The position numbers were made by a program, and so were the translations under genes. The notes below the pieces were generated by a model that worked only from the letters and a program-made list of their open reading frames with translations, was not told the DNA's origin and ran no database searches. 64,000 nt of DNA from Podospora comata (Eukaryota; Ascomycota; Sordariomycetes; Sordariales; Podosporaceae): NCBI GenBank assembly GCA_017354895.1, contig CP071496.1:3224001-3288000 (forward strand). The letters run 5' to 3'. This document shows, piece after piece, positions 20,601-33,209 of the stretch (position 1 is the first letter of the stretch; each line of letters starts with the position of its first letter).

Positions 20601-23600
20601 AACTACGCGAAGATGTTGGGAGGCTGCTCTCCCGGACACACTATTTTCTGAACACCAACCAGCAGGATGATGTCGCATGCTTCACGTCCCTCTACGCAAC
20701 CTATAGAACATGGATCACCGACGTTGGGATCGAAAGATCAGCACATCCGCTGGAGCGGCTCGTGCGCTTGTACAAGGCCGACATCTCACCTTTCAAGATC
20801 AGCGGTCTGCGCAAAGTGTATCCTCGACCGCTCCTTATCAAGCGTGCGGATGCCTATCAGTTGCAGCGTGTCAAGTACAACTCGGCCTACCGCAAGAAGA
20901 GCGAGCTTGACAAGCAACTGCTGCTTGATCTTGCCGAGTCTTGCACATCGTCGTATGCGGATGTTCGAAGAGTGGCCCAAGGTGCCCAGGACTCGTCCCT
21001 CAAAGTCTTGATTGGCGGTCGACCCTTGGTCATTCCCGTCATCATGGCGCGACTTCGCAAGGCCCTTGACGAAAACGATCACGACCGGATCAAGGGTGCC
21101 ATGTACACACTCTTGTTTACCACGCTTCTCAAGACACTGATGCGGGACTGGAGGTTTGCCCCGGATCTCATGCGCATGTACATCGAAACAGCTGCCGTCG
21201 ACAAGACCTCTATTCAGAACCTGGGGTCCACTGCACTCTACCCTCTGCTTGACTTTGGTAAGCCGTTTGAGCGTTTGATCATATTCGACCGCGAGGTTGT
21301 GCAGACCATTCGGCCACAGGAGGATTGTTCAGCAGTCATCAAGCGACGCCACGACTTCATCACAGAGCGTCGCACCAAGGTGGAAGGGAAGAAGGAAGCC
21401 CTTGGATTGGAGCTCACGGAAAAGGCCAAGACCACTCACTGGAAGATTGCGAGCCGGTGTGCCATCTTTGCGCTCAACTGCTGCCTCCGCTTCGAGACGC
21501 TGGCCACCCGGGAGCTGATCGAGCTTGTCGCCAATGGTACCAACGACCCTCATCCAGGGTTGCGCTCCAACTACCTGTCAGCCTTCTCGGCCATCTTTAC
21601 CGCCATCGATATCCGAGCAGTTTACAGCCACGAGTATCGCAACTATTTGATCGAGGAGGAGCACGAGGAAAACAGATATCAGATCCCCGTGCCGACAGAT
21701 GACCCCAACCTGACAGACAACTTTCTCTCCCAATTTGAGAAGTTTGATGGCACCGATTACTTTGTCGACTGTGACTATCCTGGTTGGCTGGTTTGGGGAA
21801 AGCAGTTCCCTGTGTCGCGTGCCAACCCCAAACCGTTCTTGGCCTATGATGAGGTGGAGGACCGTGTGCGCGTTCAGATCGGCCAGATTATCACCAGGGA
21901 CTGGTTCAAGAAGTGCTTCGAGTATCTCAAGCAAGAGCCCAGGGATGCTGGTGTGGATCGATTCAGGATGCAAAATCTGCTACTGCTCATGAATGTGTTT
22001 GACCTTATGCACTACGGCAAGACGGCAGCGACATTCGATGACATTGTGGAGCTGGTGAAGGACGTGTATGGTGATGGCACCGATAAGCACCAACACCGCG
22101 CTACGGCTGAAATTCTCGGGGCTTTGCTGTCGGGCAGCGCTGATGATCCTCGTGAATTTCGGGACCGGGTTTGGAACTTTGCCGCCCCCCTCATGCTCAA
22201 GATCATCGCTGATGACTTGACGCCCGATAACCTCCAGTACTGGATGACCTGTCTTCACATAATTATTGACGGCAAGGATCCACGACGATGCAGGGAGCTG
22301 ACAGAAGCGCTGTCTTCCTTCCGACTCGACAAGAACTCCAATGCAGCCTTCAAGGAGTCGAGCAAGGTTCAGCTTGTCGAGTTCATCATCAATGATGCTG
22401 GCTGGCACTTCAGGCATGAGAAGCCCATCTTGGAGGACTTTTTGGCACACATTGACCACCCGTACAAGTCTGTGCGAGAGTCCATTGGCCGTGTCATCGC
22501 GACCATCTACCGCACACGGTACCACGAGTCGTTCAAAAATGTCACCGAGCTTCTCGAGAAGAACAAGGCTGCGTCCTCGATCGGTCTCCGGGCGTACCAA
22601 CCTACCGAGGAATTCTCGGCCACCATCAAGGACGTCTTTGCTCGCCTGGAGAAATGGCGCCACGAGCGGACGGCCGGTCAGCAAACCCCCTCCAGCTACA
22701 CTTCGGGCTCCAAGACGGTTCTCATTTGGCTTGACAGCATGCTTTCGTCCCAAGAGTGCATCCAACTCGTCCCATTCTTTCCCGACCCGTTCATTGATCA
22801 GCTGCTGCACATGATGGATGTCAAGGAAGATCCTGAGCTGATGAAGCTCGCTTACCACGTCTATCGCCACCTGCCCAACATCCCTTTCCGATCGGGTGAG
22901 GACGACGCGTTCATCGCTGCGCTCATCAGAGTTGGCAAGACGGCCGTCTCCTGGCATCAACGTTTACGAGCCTTGGTCAACATGCAAGTCGTCTATTTCC
23001 GCCGACTCTTTCTCACGCAGCCCGCCCAACGCCAAATGCTCTTTGACGCAGTGGGGGACATGCTCTCTGACCCCCAGCTCGAAGTCCGGGATTGTGCTTC
23101 GGCCACCTTGGCGGGCATGATCCGCTGCTCGCCCGCCCCGATCCGCAGCCCGATTATTATCCAGCTCAAGGATCGGTTCGAGCTAGAGCTCCAGCTGAAT
23201 CCCATGCCGAAGAAGAAGACCAAGGTGCCTGGGACGGACACACCGGTGGACACGCAGAAACAGATTGTCAGGAGACATGCGGCCGTGCTTGGGTTGGGGG
23301 CGCTAGTTGAGGCTTTCCCTTACGCGACGCCGGTGCCCAAGTGGATGCCCGAGGTGTTGGCTCACTTGGCGACAAGGGCGGCCAACGACCCAGGAGTTGT
23401 GGGCAAGGCGACCAAGGCGATCTTGGCGGAGTTCAAGAAGACGAGGCAGGATAGTTGGAGTGTGGACCAGAAGGTGAGCTTATTTTCTTTTCAGTGTTGT
23501 TTTGCGTGTGAGAAAAGGATGGCATGGCTGATGATTGGAAATAGTACTTTACTCCCGAGCAACTCGAGGATTTGGAGGGGGTGTTGTGGAAGAGTTATTT

Positions 23601-23607
23601 TGCTTAG
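17607..23607 (+). CDS. BLM10: Proteasome activator BLM10/PA200
   Basis: Three exons: 17607-18073, 18133-23473 and 23545-23607, with introns of 59 and 71 bp. The product is 1,956 residues, between human PA200 (about 1,843) and yeast Blm10 (about 2,140). The sequence is one long HEAT-repeat solenoid; GFLLPF-type segments are replaced here by FQYFRLLPFDVEDD near residue 60. An acidic stretch MMEEDDDP lies near residue 790. These proteins cap the 20S proteasome core in the nucleus and cytosol and act in histone and peptide turnover. The last exon encodes YFTPEQLEDLEGVLWKSYFA. Yeast and human orthologues end in YYA, whose penultimate Tyr inserts into the alpha-ring pocket; here that Tyr is Phe. 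Antisense open frames over the gene are shadows. Confidence 0.95.
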
Positions 23608-24135
23608 AGACAAGACAAAATAGCGAAGGGCAAGAAAACCCGAACCATGGGTAAGCTGTGAAATAGTACCGAAAAAAGTTGGGTGCATTGCTTGTGAGTT
23701 TTTGAGATGTAGGTACTGCTTAGATGAGATATTTGGGAATTGTGAGAGATGGGTTTGGTTGTCAGCGATGTAGTGATTAGAGTTGATTTGGAAGCTTACA
23801 GGAGATGGTATGGATTACAGGGGAGGGATCGGCTGTGCGTCAGATGTGGTACTAGCGAAAATGGAAGACAGATCTTATTATGAGGTGTATCATGAAGAAT
23901 AGGGTATCTGGCTGTTGTGCGGTGTGTTCTTTTGGGAAATGTGGCAGAAAAGTGAAGATGCTTGGTGTGATGTTGTTAGGTTACCTAGAGAAAGGAAGCC
24001 TAGACGGCGGCCGGTTCTACTTTATGGTTATTTGTAAAGGGGGTGGTTTGTATGGTGATGGGGATTGTGATGATAGAGCTACAGGTGAAATTAGGAGGTA
24101 TAAAAAAAAGAGGCAACCAAAAATCATTAAAAGAA

Positions 24136-24208
24136 TGATCGACCCAGGGATCGAACCTGGCACCTTTTGTGTGTGAGACAAACGTGATAACCACTACACC
24201 AGCCGACC
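24136..24208 (-). tRNA. tRNA-Val(CAC)
   Basis: 73 nt, no intron. The acceptor GGTCGGC pairs with GTCGATC (two G-U) followed by A. The anticodon arm TTTGT-CTCACAC-ACAAA gives anticodon CAC. The T arm CCAGG-TTCGATC-CCTGG is perfect. The D loop GTGTAGTGGTTATCAC has the usual B-box/A-box features. It is convergent to BLM10. Confidence 0.97.
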
Positions 24209-24690
24209 TTTCATGCTGTTGGGGGGCGAAAGTTGGGTTCATAGTGGAGATGACTGGGTGGGTTACATTACCTAGGTACACAGCTGAAGGCAAACTCGGG
24301 TCAAATTGGATCAAAAATCTAGCTTAGAACAAGTAGTGGGACTAGAACAGTATTAAACAGGTACCACATCTGCATGAGTCTCAGTCATGATTATGGTGGG
24401 GCAACTCATGCATTGCTGTGCAATAATAAACTATTTCTACGCTATCAAGTTCATCCGTACATATAAAGCTTGTTAGGTCGCTGATTACTGCATATCGGTT
24501 CTCTTAGACGATCGGGGATCTCGCTACGGGTTACTCTTATTATATAAACAAATATGGACTCAATTTTCCCCAATATCTCACCGCTCTAAATCAAGCATGC
24601 CCCGAATCAGAGTTTTCTTTTTTTTCTTTTTTCTCTCTACACCGAACAGTCCTCAAAAAGGGCAATTGACACTCAAAACTCCAAGATTGA
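24209..24690. other. AT-rich spacer, no gene
   Basis: Composition is clearly more AT-rich than neighbouring coding DNA. I see no coding frame or repeat, only a T-rich run near 24615. Confidence 0.5.
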
Positions 24691-26689
24691 TCACCAACCT
24701 CTAAAATCCGCCATCCCCCCCTCCACCTCCCCATCACCATCCCCCTCAAGATTACAAATCACCGACGACCCACAGCTCCCATACCCCGAGTCCCTATCAC
24801 TCAGAAGCCGCCCCTGCCCCTTCCCCACCCGAAGCCTATCCCCAGCACTAACATCCCGCTCATACGCCCCCCTAACAACCCCATCCAATTTCATCTCTTT
24901 TCCCCTCTCCCTCTCAGCACAATCCGCCAGGGCCATTGCCCACGCTGGCGTCTCGCTGATCGCAGACCCTGGCTCTGCCCTTGCTGAATTGGCCACAGCT
25001 GAATCGAGATACCAAGCATAGGAGCGGAGAGAATGTTCTACTAAATCTGCCATTGCGGCTAGACAAACAGACGCCAGGCCGGGAATAGTGGCGGTAATTT
25101 CGGAGAGGGTTGAATGTAAAGGGATGATGTACCCGTCGCCGGTGAAGTCTGTCGAGACGAGGTGGCCGTAGACGGTTTTGGAGATGGGGTTTATCACCCA
25201 GGCGCCCGAGTCGCCGTTGTCGACTTGCTGAAGTTCAGTTATACTGACACAAGATGGGGAAAAACCGAAAAAGGGGCTTACCTTGGTAGGTCTCGTCTAG
25301 TGTTAGAGTGTAAGCTTGTACAAATCCGTGGTCGGGGGACAGCATCAGGCCTGCGGGGAGGTGTGAGAGAGACCCGTGTTTTACTCCTGTCTGGCTGAGG
25401 AGTTCGACTTCTATGGAGGCCATGTCTGGGAAGGTGGATGGTTCGGCAAGGGCGAGCTCGTCGGCTCGGGCTTTGAAGTGAGAGGGGGCCGATGATTGGA
25501 GGCGGAGGTTGGGTTTGAGGTTGGATTTGGTGATTTCGAAGAGGGCCCAGTCGCGGGGTGGGATTTTGAGGTCTGAGCTACAGGCATTAATGGGCAAAGA
25601 AGGGTGGATGAGCTGTCCAAGGAGTGGCTTTTGCGGTTGGGGCTGCTGGGGGGGTTCTTCTTCCGTCTCGTCTCCTTCCGAGTCCGAGCCGTCATCATCA
25701 TCCAGCAAACCTTCCAGAGCATGCGCAGCGGTCATCCCCACAATTTGAACCTCCCCGTCGTGATTCGTCAGTTTGACCAGTCCCCCGATAGTAGACGCAA
25801 CAGATTTGCCCCCCGCCGTCCCAAGCCGTATCCCCTCCCCACACCAAGTCGGCAGCCCCTTATCGTTCACGCTCAGAGCTGACCCCCCCTCCCAAGTCAC
25901 CTCCACCATCTGTAAAAACCTCTTCTTCGCCGCCTCCCCCACAATCACCACCTCAAAGTTCGTCACGAACCCATCACCAGGGGAATACAGCTCCCTCACC
26001 CCCCGCTCCCTCATCACCCCCTCCAACCCCGCAGTCTGATCAGTCGACACAAAAATCACAATCGACGGCCTGGCTGTCTCTGCCGTTTTGCCCACCATCA
26101 TCAACCTCATCGTCAGGACCACCTCCTCCCCGTCCCTTTTCTTTCTCCTCATCCCACTAGGCAGCAAGGAAGACCACTTTTGGGAGCTGGCGACATGTTT
26201 CTGCAGCACTCGCTGAATCTCAGGCATGATCTCCCTGAAGCGGGAAACTGCCTGAAACGAGGGCTCCATGCCCGTGCCACGGAAGATGAGGATGTCATCT
26301 CTTCCTGGCAGGGGGCTGCTTTTGATATCTGATGGCTTGCTTGGCTTGTTGTTGAGGAGGGCACTGAGGAGGGATTTGGGGGGGTGGGAGTCTAGGGAGT
26401 CAACAGATTGGAGGCTGGATTGGGTGCCGTAGCCTGAGTCAGGGAGTTGTTGGTCTTCGGGTTCTAGCTCGAGCTTTTCTGAGTCTGAGTCTGAGGAGTA
26501 GTCCGGGTTGTGCCGGCGAGGACGCTGGCGTGGGAAGTGGTGTGGATGATGACGCTTTTTGGTGCGTGGTGGGGGACAGGCTATTGGTTGGTAGAGGGAG
26601 TTTGGTGAGATTTCATGGCGGGAGGCGATGTGAATTGGGGAGGGCTGGTGCCCTGGGGCAGGTTGGATGGGGACTGGGTTCCGCGACAT
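24691..26689 (-). CDS. Intracellular trypsin-like serine protease-fold protein
   Basis: Exons 26689-25282 and 25223-24691, intron 58 bp (GTAAGC donor, CAAG acceptor). 646 residues, start at the first ATG; an upstream TTG frame is ignored. The S1-type triad is complete: His about 323 in VGMTAAHALE, Asp about 380 in RDWALFEI, Ser475 in DNGDSGAWVI. There is no signal peptide, so it should act inside the cell. Before the protease domain lie a Pro/Arg/His-rich head (KKRHHPHHFPRQRPRRH) and a domain with ILIFRGTGMEP and ARPSIVIFVS. An acidic linker follows the His motif (DDDDGSDSEGDETEEE). DSGYG motifs occur at 84 and 614. Such trypsin-like domains are known as modules of fungal NLR proteins; here it stands alone. 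A broken relative lies at 47.6 kb. Confidence 0.75.
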
Positions 26690-27492
26690 GGTCTTTGGTC
26701 CTGAAAATACAGGAAAATTGGAGTTTGTCAAGAATTATTTCCGAAATTTGAGGCACGATGTTTTGGGAGTAAACACTTTCGAGTTGTCGACCTTTGGAAA
26801 AGGGGAGGCCACCTGAGCTCAGGGGCTGAGGTGTAAGGCATCGAGGCGCAGCTAGCGACCTGCATGGGAGGGTCAGTCTCATGACAGCTTCGCAGCCAAT
26901 TGAACAACTGGTTCCCTTGAAGCTTTTAGACAGCAATCTATCCGGCAGATGCACAAATATGTTTCACGTTGAGTTGTCAACGTCATCTGGAGGGCCACGG
27001 CACTTTATTGGGCTCGTTGATGTGTTTGATCAGCCCACCTTTCGTTGCACTGGGTTGTGGTTGACAAATCCACTGGAACTGCAATCGACTGTGTGAATTA
27101 TCGCCAAGGGCGGGCATGGGAACATGAAAAATGGCGCTATTGATGGTCGTTTTGAACGGCTTCGAATTCATCGACAACCAGACTATGACGAGTGGACAAC
27201 ACCTTGCTATATTTTCGTGCTGTAAACCCCATTGCCTGTGCATTAGCGCAGGATATCAAGTGCGTGAGACATACCTTGGTCATTGGTGTTTCCTCATGTC
27301 TATTCAAGCCATTCGGCTCCGTTGAAGGTCCCTTTACTGTATCTAAACTCCTACACTCTCGCAGAGCATATTCCCAGAAACCCCCCCAATACTTCTGTAA
27401 ATAGGTACACCCTTCGCAGAGAGCATATATCAAGTTTAGGTAACTTCTTCCCCAGACAGCATAGCATGCCTCATCGCGATCCAAAACGTGAC
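26690..27492. other. Intergenic, no gene seen
   Basis: It lies between the start of the trypsin-like gene and the 3' end of the next minus-strand gene. The frames at 26881-27561 are short and lack family features. Confidence 0.45.
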
Positions 27493-28882
27493 CTAACCCC
27501 CCCTCTCCAACTGTTCCCTCTCCAACCTCCACGTCTGCCACGAAATCCTAGCTTCTATTAGCCCCCTCCTCTCCCCTCATCAGGTCATCACTGAAAGGAA
27601 CTTACCAAGCCTGAAAAACCCCCACCCCCAACCCCAAAACCCCCAACACCACCGCCGCCATAACCCCCGCAATAGTAGCCATCATCACATGCCTGCTCTT
27701 GCTCCTCCTCTCAAGCCAAACATCCAGCCCCGACCTCGGCTTCGGGTTCTCAATCTCGTCGTACAGATCCATCAACCTCGACCCCCAGACACCAAATTTT
27801 ATCACTTTTTCCCTCTCTTCCGGCCCGAGTTCAAATGCTGAAAGGCCGGATGTTTTGAACCGGAGGATATCCGGGTCGAAGCCCGATTTGGAGACTAGGG
27901 ATCGGAGAAGGGATTGGGATTTGGGGGAGGAGGGGGGGAAGAGGAGGTGGAGCGTGTGGAGGGTTTCAAGGGCTAGGGGGCGGGGGAGAGGAGGGGGGGC
28001 GCAGGTGTTATCTTGTCTGTCGTGGGCGGTGAAGGGGAGGAGGAGGTTTTCTTTGAGGAGTGAGCTCCAGGAAAAGATCTTCACCACGCCTTGTGATTCA
28101 TCCAGTTTGAGGTGCTCGCGCAGGTCATCAGTCTTTTCCAACTTCAAACCCGCTTTCTGGACCAAATTGTGAGCCTGCAGCCCCTTTTTGACAGCATGCG
28201 CGTGCCGGTCGGTTTCCTGAAGGGAGGGGTGGACCCGAACCGGAAAAGTCTCCTCAATCTTAAACAGGTCGGATCCTAAGTCGGTATGATTATGAACCCT
28301 GCTGTGAAGCTCGTCCTCCGTCGAGGGTTGCGGACTGGTCATCGTCATGATGCGCAACGCGAGATCAATAGCCCTATCCTGATCTCCCCTCGGCACACCC
28401 CTCTCCTCGAAAACAAACTTTCGAAAGGCCTCCCTGCTGGTATCACGCCCGTAGACTCGCAGTTTCGTGATCAGCTCGAACAAATCCTCATGACAAGACA
28501 ACGCCGCCGCTTGGCTGTCCTGTTCAAAGTCCTCGGGTACGTAACCCCGTGTAAGCCGTCGGTAGATGTCGAAAAATGGCATTAACCTATCGCTTCGCTG
28601 AGACCAGGGGCATGATGTCGGGTTTTGGCAGGTTGTGTCCTCAAAACAGCCAGGGCACATATCCCAGTCCCAGAGCGCAGCACATAACCCCTTGAGATTC
28701 TCCCGAGTTACAGTTCGAAGCGGGAAAACGTGTAAACTGGTGACGGAAGCTTTGGAACGCTGAGAGGCGGCTCTGTTGACTACCCTCATGATGTCTTCGT
28801 TCTGGTCATCGTTATCGTTTGATTGGGAGGACAAGGTTGTGAGTTGGATGGCTGTCTCTTCATCGCGTGAAATATACCCCAT
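27493..28882 (-). CDS. Tail-anchored fungal protein of unknown function
   Basis: Exon 1 28882-27606, intron 27548-27605 (58 bp), exon 2 27547-27493; 443 residues. The body is soluble, with a Cys cluster (MCPGCFEDTTCQNPTSCPW, about 75-93) that may bind zinc. The C-terminus follows a pattern I recall from a large fungal family: YDEIENPKPRSGLDVWLERR, then a single hydrophobic segment MATIAGVMAAVVLGVLGLGV, then FQAWISWQTWR. The short second exon supplies the aromatic end and confirms the intron. Topology is probably a C-terminal membrane anchor with the bulk in the cytosol. Function unknown. A frameshifted relative with the same tail lies at 45.6-46.9 kb. Confidence 0.75.
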
Positions 28883-29219
28883 TTATGTAGCATTTGCACA
28901 ATCCTTGGTCGTTACTAATTCAGAACAAGATGATAAGCGGTGGCGACGGCATGCGGTGATCCAGGAGTCTTAAAAGCTGTTTGTTCCCCGCAGCTGCAAT
29001 GCGATGAGGCCAATGGATGACTGACAGGGGTGCCGACCTAAGCATGCACCGCCTGCATGCTGCTGTGCGACAATGGCAAGGCACAGCCGCAATAGTGAAC
29101 AGCAGATGATTCCAACATGAACAAGAGAACTTCAATATTTTTGTGTATCCAAAATCCACACTATGCTAAATTCCAAGATTTGTACAGAGATTTCCCGCTT
29201 CCCCTCCCCCCCTCCCCCG

Positions 29220-31727
29220 CTATCTTCTCTCCTTCCTCGCGACATCGGCCCAGCTTTGATGTGTTGGCATCGAAGGCACCTTGAACATTGAAGACCTGTG
29301 GCCATCAAGATGCGCGTGCGCCACCCGCGGCGATGAGAGGGCCGAACTGCTGGGGTGAGGGCTACCCATGCTCGCGGTAGCAGCAATATTGGAGCTGGCA
29401 ACACTGGCACTGTCCAGGATGCTATTCCTCCTGGTACAAACACTGTCCCTCCGCACCATACCAGTGATACCAAGACCGTACCTCATTTCTACTGTTTGGT
29501 CCTCTTCCGAGCCTCCATGGTCAACATGCTCGTATGACTCTGCGGTGTGCAAGTTCTTTCTCTCCTGATTCAGGGCCGGAGTACCGATGGCCGGGGTTCC
29601 TGCAGCACTCGTCTCGGCGAGTGAATGCTTGGAGCTTTCGAGGTGACTGAAGACCGAACTGTTCATGCTGTATGTTGTGCTGTCTGTCGATGACGGGTCA
29701 CGGTTGAGGATGGGGGTTCCGGCACGGATGGGTGTGGCAGGGTTGACAGGCTGGGGTAGACGAGAGCCAGAATTCCGAGAACGAAGGGTGTAGCCTGCAA
29801 GGTCTGGGTTCGGACTACCGGAAGTGGCCGCGCCAGGCGAAGGTGTGTTTGCGAGGCGATTCATCGAATCACGACGGGGTATCATGGTGGGATTGAGAGA
29901 ATCTCGTCGGGGCAGTAGATGAGGAGACATTGCCTTTGGGATAGCGGCAGCTACCAAATGGGGAGATGCAGGCTTGGACGAGACGGCGCCTGCGGCCGTT
30001 TGCGAGTAGGTGAGCTTGGATCCAGGGACAGCAGTTGGTGCTGCAAGCTTTGTCTGCGTTTTAACCGGAGGCGACAAAGGTGCTGCAGGATCATTGGGAA
30101 TGGGATGTGTACGTGGTCGCATTCGCATCATGAGGCCACCGTGAGCTGGATCTGAGGCAGGTCGGGGGAGTGTTGGTCGCGGTTGGCGTTTGTACGTTTG
30201 CTGGAATTCTGCAAGTTGTGCTGTGAGGCGCTTGCATTCACTTTGTTCCTTCTTGAGAAGATCCTGGAGCCGGGCAACGTTCTCGGCCTGGGCGTTTCGC
30301 TCTTTCAGAATCCGGGACTCGTAAGTATCGTCCTTGGCCTCCAGAACCTCCAAGCGCTTGGCCATATTCATGTGATCAGCTTTCAGGCGATCGCGTTCGT
30401 CAACAAGAGCTCTGATCTTGGTGTTGATCCGATCAGTCACAAAGCGGGCACTCTTCTTGCAGCAATGCGAATGGTAGACTTGTTCCACGCCGCCCAGGTC
30501 AATAAGTTCAGCATCCACCTGGAAAATGGATGGTCGGCGTTCGGCATCGAGATGGAGCATCCGTGACACCAAGCGCAGAGTGTGCTTTGGTGCGAAGGTG
30601 AAGGCGTTGACATCTTGGACCTCCTGAGTCGCCAGAGCCAAACGCTCCAGTTTGGGAAGGTAGGCGTTGATCTTGTCATCGCGACCTCGAAGCGTTAGAT
30701 CAGCAATAATTTCGTCAAAATCAGCCAGGTCCCCTCCATGGATAACGGTGGCGATGTTCAGCAAGACAAGGCCGAGCGAGTAAACTTCAGCCGCCTGCAT
30801 GGACCAGTCGCACTGCACTTGGTTGAGTTCAGGGGCTCTCCATTTTGGGGTTCCGGCAGGTCCTCGGGTCATTGTGTGATCTCGTTCGCCCACGTCTTTT
30901 GCGATGCCAAAGTCGGCGATGTAGACACGTCCGGGGTTCAACAGGATGTTGGAAGGTTTTAGGTCGAGGTGGCGGATCTTTTCCTGGTGGCAGTATGCGA
31001 CGGCTCGCGCAACGCATCCCATCGCTTGTTGTAGGTATTTCAGAGGGCATGTTCCTGTGTTTGGCTGGCTTCTCTTATCCACCGCGCTCAGGTTATGTAG
31101 GTCAAGGGTATGCAGGCGTTTGATGATATCTTCGCGGTCGCCTTCGCCCGACTTGAGATGGTCAATGTCGTTGAACAGGCAATCCAGGTTGCACACGGCG
31201 ACGGGCCAGAGTAGCAGGTAGAGATTGCTAGAAATGCAGTAGGTGCCAACAAGCTTGACGATGTGATCATGGTCCAGCTTTTCCATCACACTGGCCTCCT
31301 CCCGCAGCAGTGATATTGGGAAGCGCCGATGTGGCGGCCTCACTTGTTTCCTCGCCAGGCATATCGTGCGACCGTTGTTGGCGTAGACGACCTTTTGCAC
31401 CACTCCAAAGCTCCCGGTTCCCAGCGGCGTATCGTTGGCGAGTTTGAATCGAGTGTGTAGTCTCTTGGCTTCGGTATGGTCGTCCAAAGGTGTGTGTTTG
31501 CCACTGTTGGCTTGATATTAGTGATGCCTGGCGCAAGTGGTACCAAGGGCAGTAGGGATATGACTGCTGCCTTACATTCCAGACCAATGTGTATGTGTTC
31601 TCTCCCACTCATTGAGAATCTGTCGTTCGCATGCTTCTAGCTCGGCCCAGGCGTCGCGGGAAAGGCGCTGTATACTCGAGTGGGTGGTGGGCATCACCGT
31701 TTGCCAGCCATTGCCAGAATCACCCAT
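29220..31727 (-). CDS. Serine/threonine protein kinase with coiled coil and long Ser/Pro-rich tail
   Basis: Exon 1 31727-31576, intron 31504-31575 (72 bp), exon 2 31503-29220; 811 residues. After about 50 residues the join gives HWSGIGKHTPLDDHTEAKR and the kinase domain starts. Visible motifs are Gly-rich GTGSFGVVQKV, the Lys in CLARKQV, Glu in LLREEAS, the catalytic loop HLDLKPSNILL, DFGIAKD and WRAPELN. The catalytic loop has HLD instead of HRD, but Asp, Lys and Asn are kept, so activity is likely. A coiled coil follows (TDRINTKIRALVDERDRLK and onward). The remaining 350 residues are Ser/Pro/Thr-rich with PRRDS repeats and end SWADVARKERR. It belongs to a fungal group I cannot name. An upstream open frame at 32268-31911 might add a 5' exon. 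Confidence 0.85.
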
Positions 31728-33209
31728 GCTTGTTAACGGTTCTGACAGCGGCAAACAGCGGAGACGGTGGAGAGAACGGATGAACTGGTGGGTTTCGACG
31801 GTAAACAAACTGGTTATATAGCGTATCTCAAACAAGCAGAGACACCATGACGACGTTCGAGAAATACAAGGCAGAGGAGAGGACTGTTGATATGAGAATC
31901 CAGGCCAGAACTTACTTGTAACAGGAGAAATCGCCAAAAAGAGCCGGCCGGTGTCCCTCTGGCGCTGCTGCAGGTGAGGGCGGTGGAAGAAACGTTTTGG
32001 TGCCGAGCACTGCCCCTGCAAACTCTACTGGGGGGCGGCGGAGCAAGCGGGGGAGGTGGAGCCAGTAAAGATCCGATTCGACATGGATGCCATTGGCCAA
32101 TTTGTCTTGGAGTCCGTAGGGCTGGGTCAACCTTTTTTCTGCCATCGTTTCTTTTGGGCTTTTCTCCAATCTGAAAAGATGCAAACAAGCTTTTCGTTGA
32201 TCATGGTTTTTCCTTCCTCCCGACACTGAGCTCGAAGGATCAGCCGGGCATAGACTGACGACGCCCATGGCTCCTAGCTCACCTCAGGGCATAAGGTATC
32301 GTGAGGGAGGGGTTTGGTGACATTGACGTCGGGAACATGGACTGTTGTCAATTTGGGGGTTCTCATTTGAGAGAAGTCTTCTAATGAAACGACATGGCAA
32401 AGGAACAACATCGCCGGGAGCATGAGGGCATTCATAACCGGCTGGTAACCATTAAGAAAGTTCACCAAGACGGGCATGGCCTTAGTCCCCGGCTTGGGAC
32501 GACTAGCTCCCACTGACTGCTGGGTTAGCTCAGTATCTTAGACTAACACCGGTTCCAATTGGGGTTACCCAGAATTGCTAAGAGATGTTAGTCGGCCACG
32601 AGCTCACTTGACGTTGAGTAATCACCAAATGCTCTTTGCGACTTCAGATCATTGAGGACAGCATAGGACTCCTGTCCGTTTGTCATCCTTGGACTATGTC
32701 ATCTCAATCGCCGATAACGTGTACTGTCGCACTGGCATTACTCAGCACGTCCGTCAGCGAGGCTTGATGAACACAGAGAAAGGTCCATGCCACAGAAGCC
32801 ACTCATATACTAAGCACCCCTGGCCCGAACCCCAACAACTGCAAAGAGACCCTTGTAGGGACACCGCCGGCTGACCAACGCCCACTTCCGATCGTTGGGA
32901 CGAGATTGTCGCCAGCTCTTGACCTGGACAGATCTGTTGCCTCTTTTAGCATTGTGGTTTTGGAAGGGCGGTACTACGAATGTTCAGGGAATTGATCACT
33001 TCCCCGAGGCTGGTTTTAACCTGTTCTGCGACAACGCAGTGAATATCTCACATATTGAACACCACTTATAAGTCGCCAGGCAGCAAAGAAACTTCTCGTT
33101 ACACCGTAGGTCAAGGCTACACGTCCACGGACAACTGGTCCCAAGACAGCTGGGGTCTTGGACACAGACGTTTATTGTGTCCTGATGCGCCGAGGACACG
33201 GCCGAACAT
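31728..33209. other. Spacer; one long minus-strand frame of uncertain status
   Basis: On the minus strand 32268-31912 is open (119 codons) and ends in a GTAAGT donor at 31915. A CCAG acceptor at 31810 would join it, in frame, to codons running into the kinase start at 31727. That would lengthen the kinase by more than 100 residues of low-complexity sequence. I consider a 5' UTR exon or no gene equally likely. The rest (32.3-33.2 kb) shows nothing. Confidence 0.35.

Noticed and set aside
21980-22960. 326-codon minus-strand frame inside BLM10
   Set aside because: It lies wholly antisense to a conserved exon and arises from its codon bias.
31814-32268. Small two-exon gene made by joining the minus-strand frames at 31916 and 31883
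   Set aside because: The intron would be only 32 bp, shorter than any convincing fungal intron in this window.
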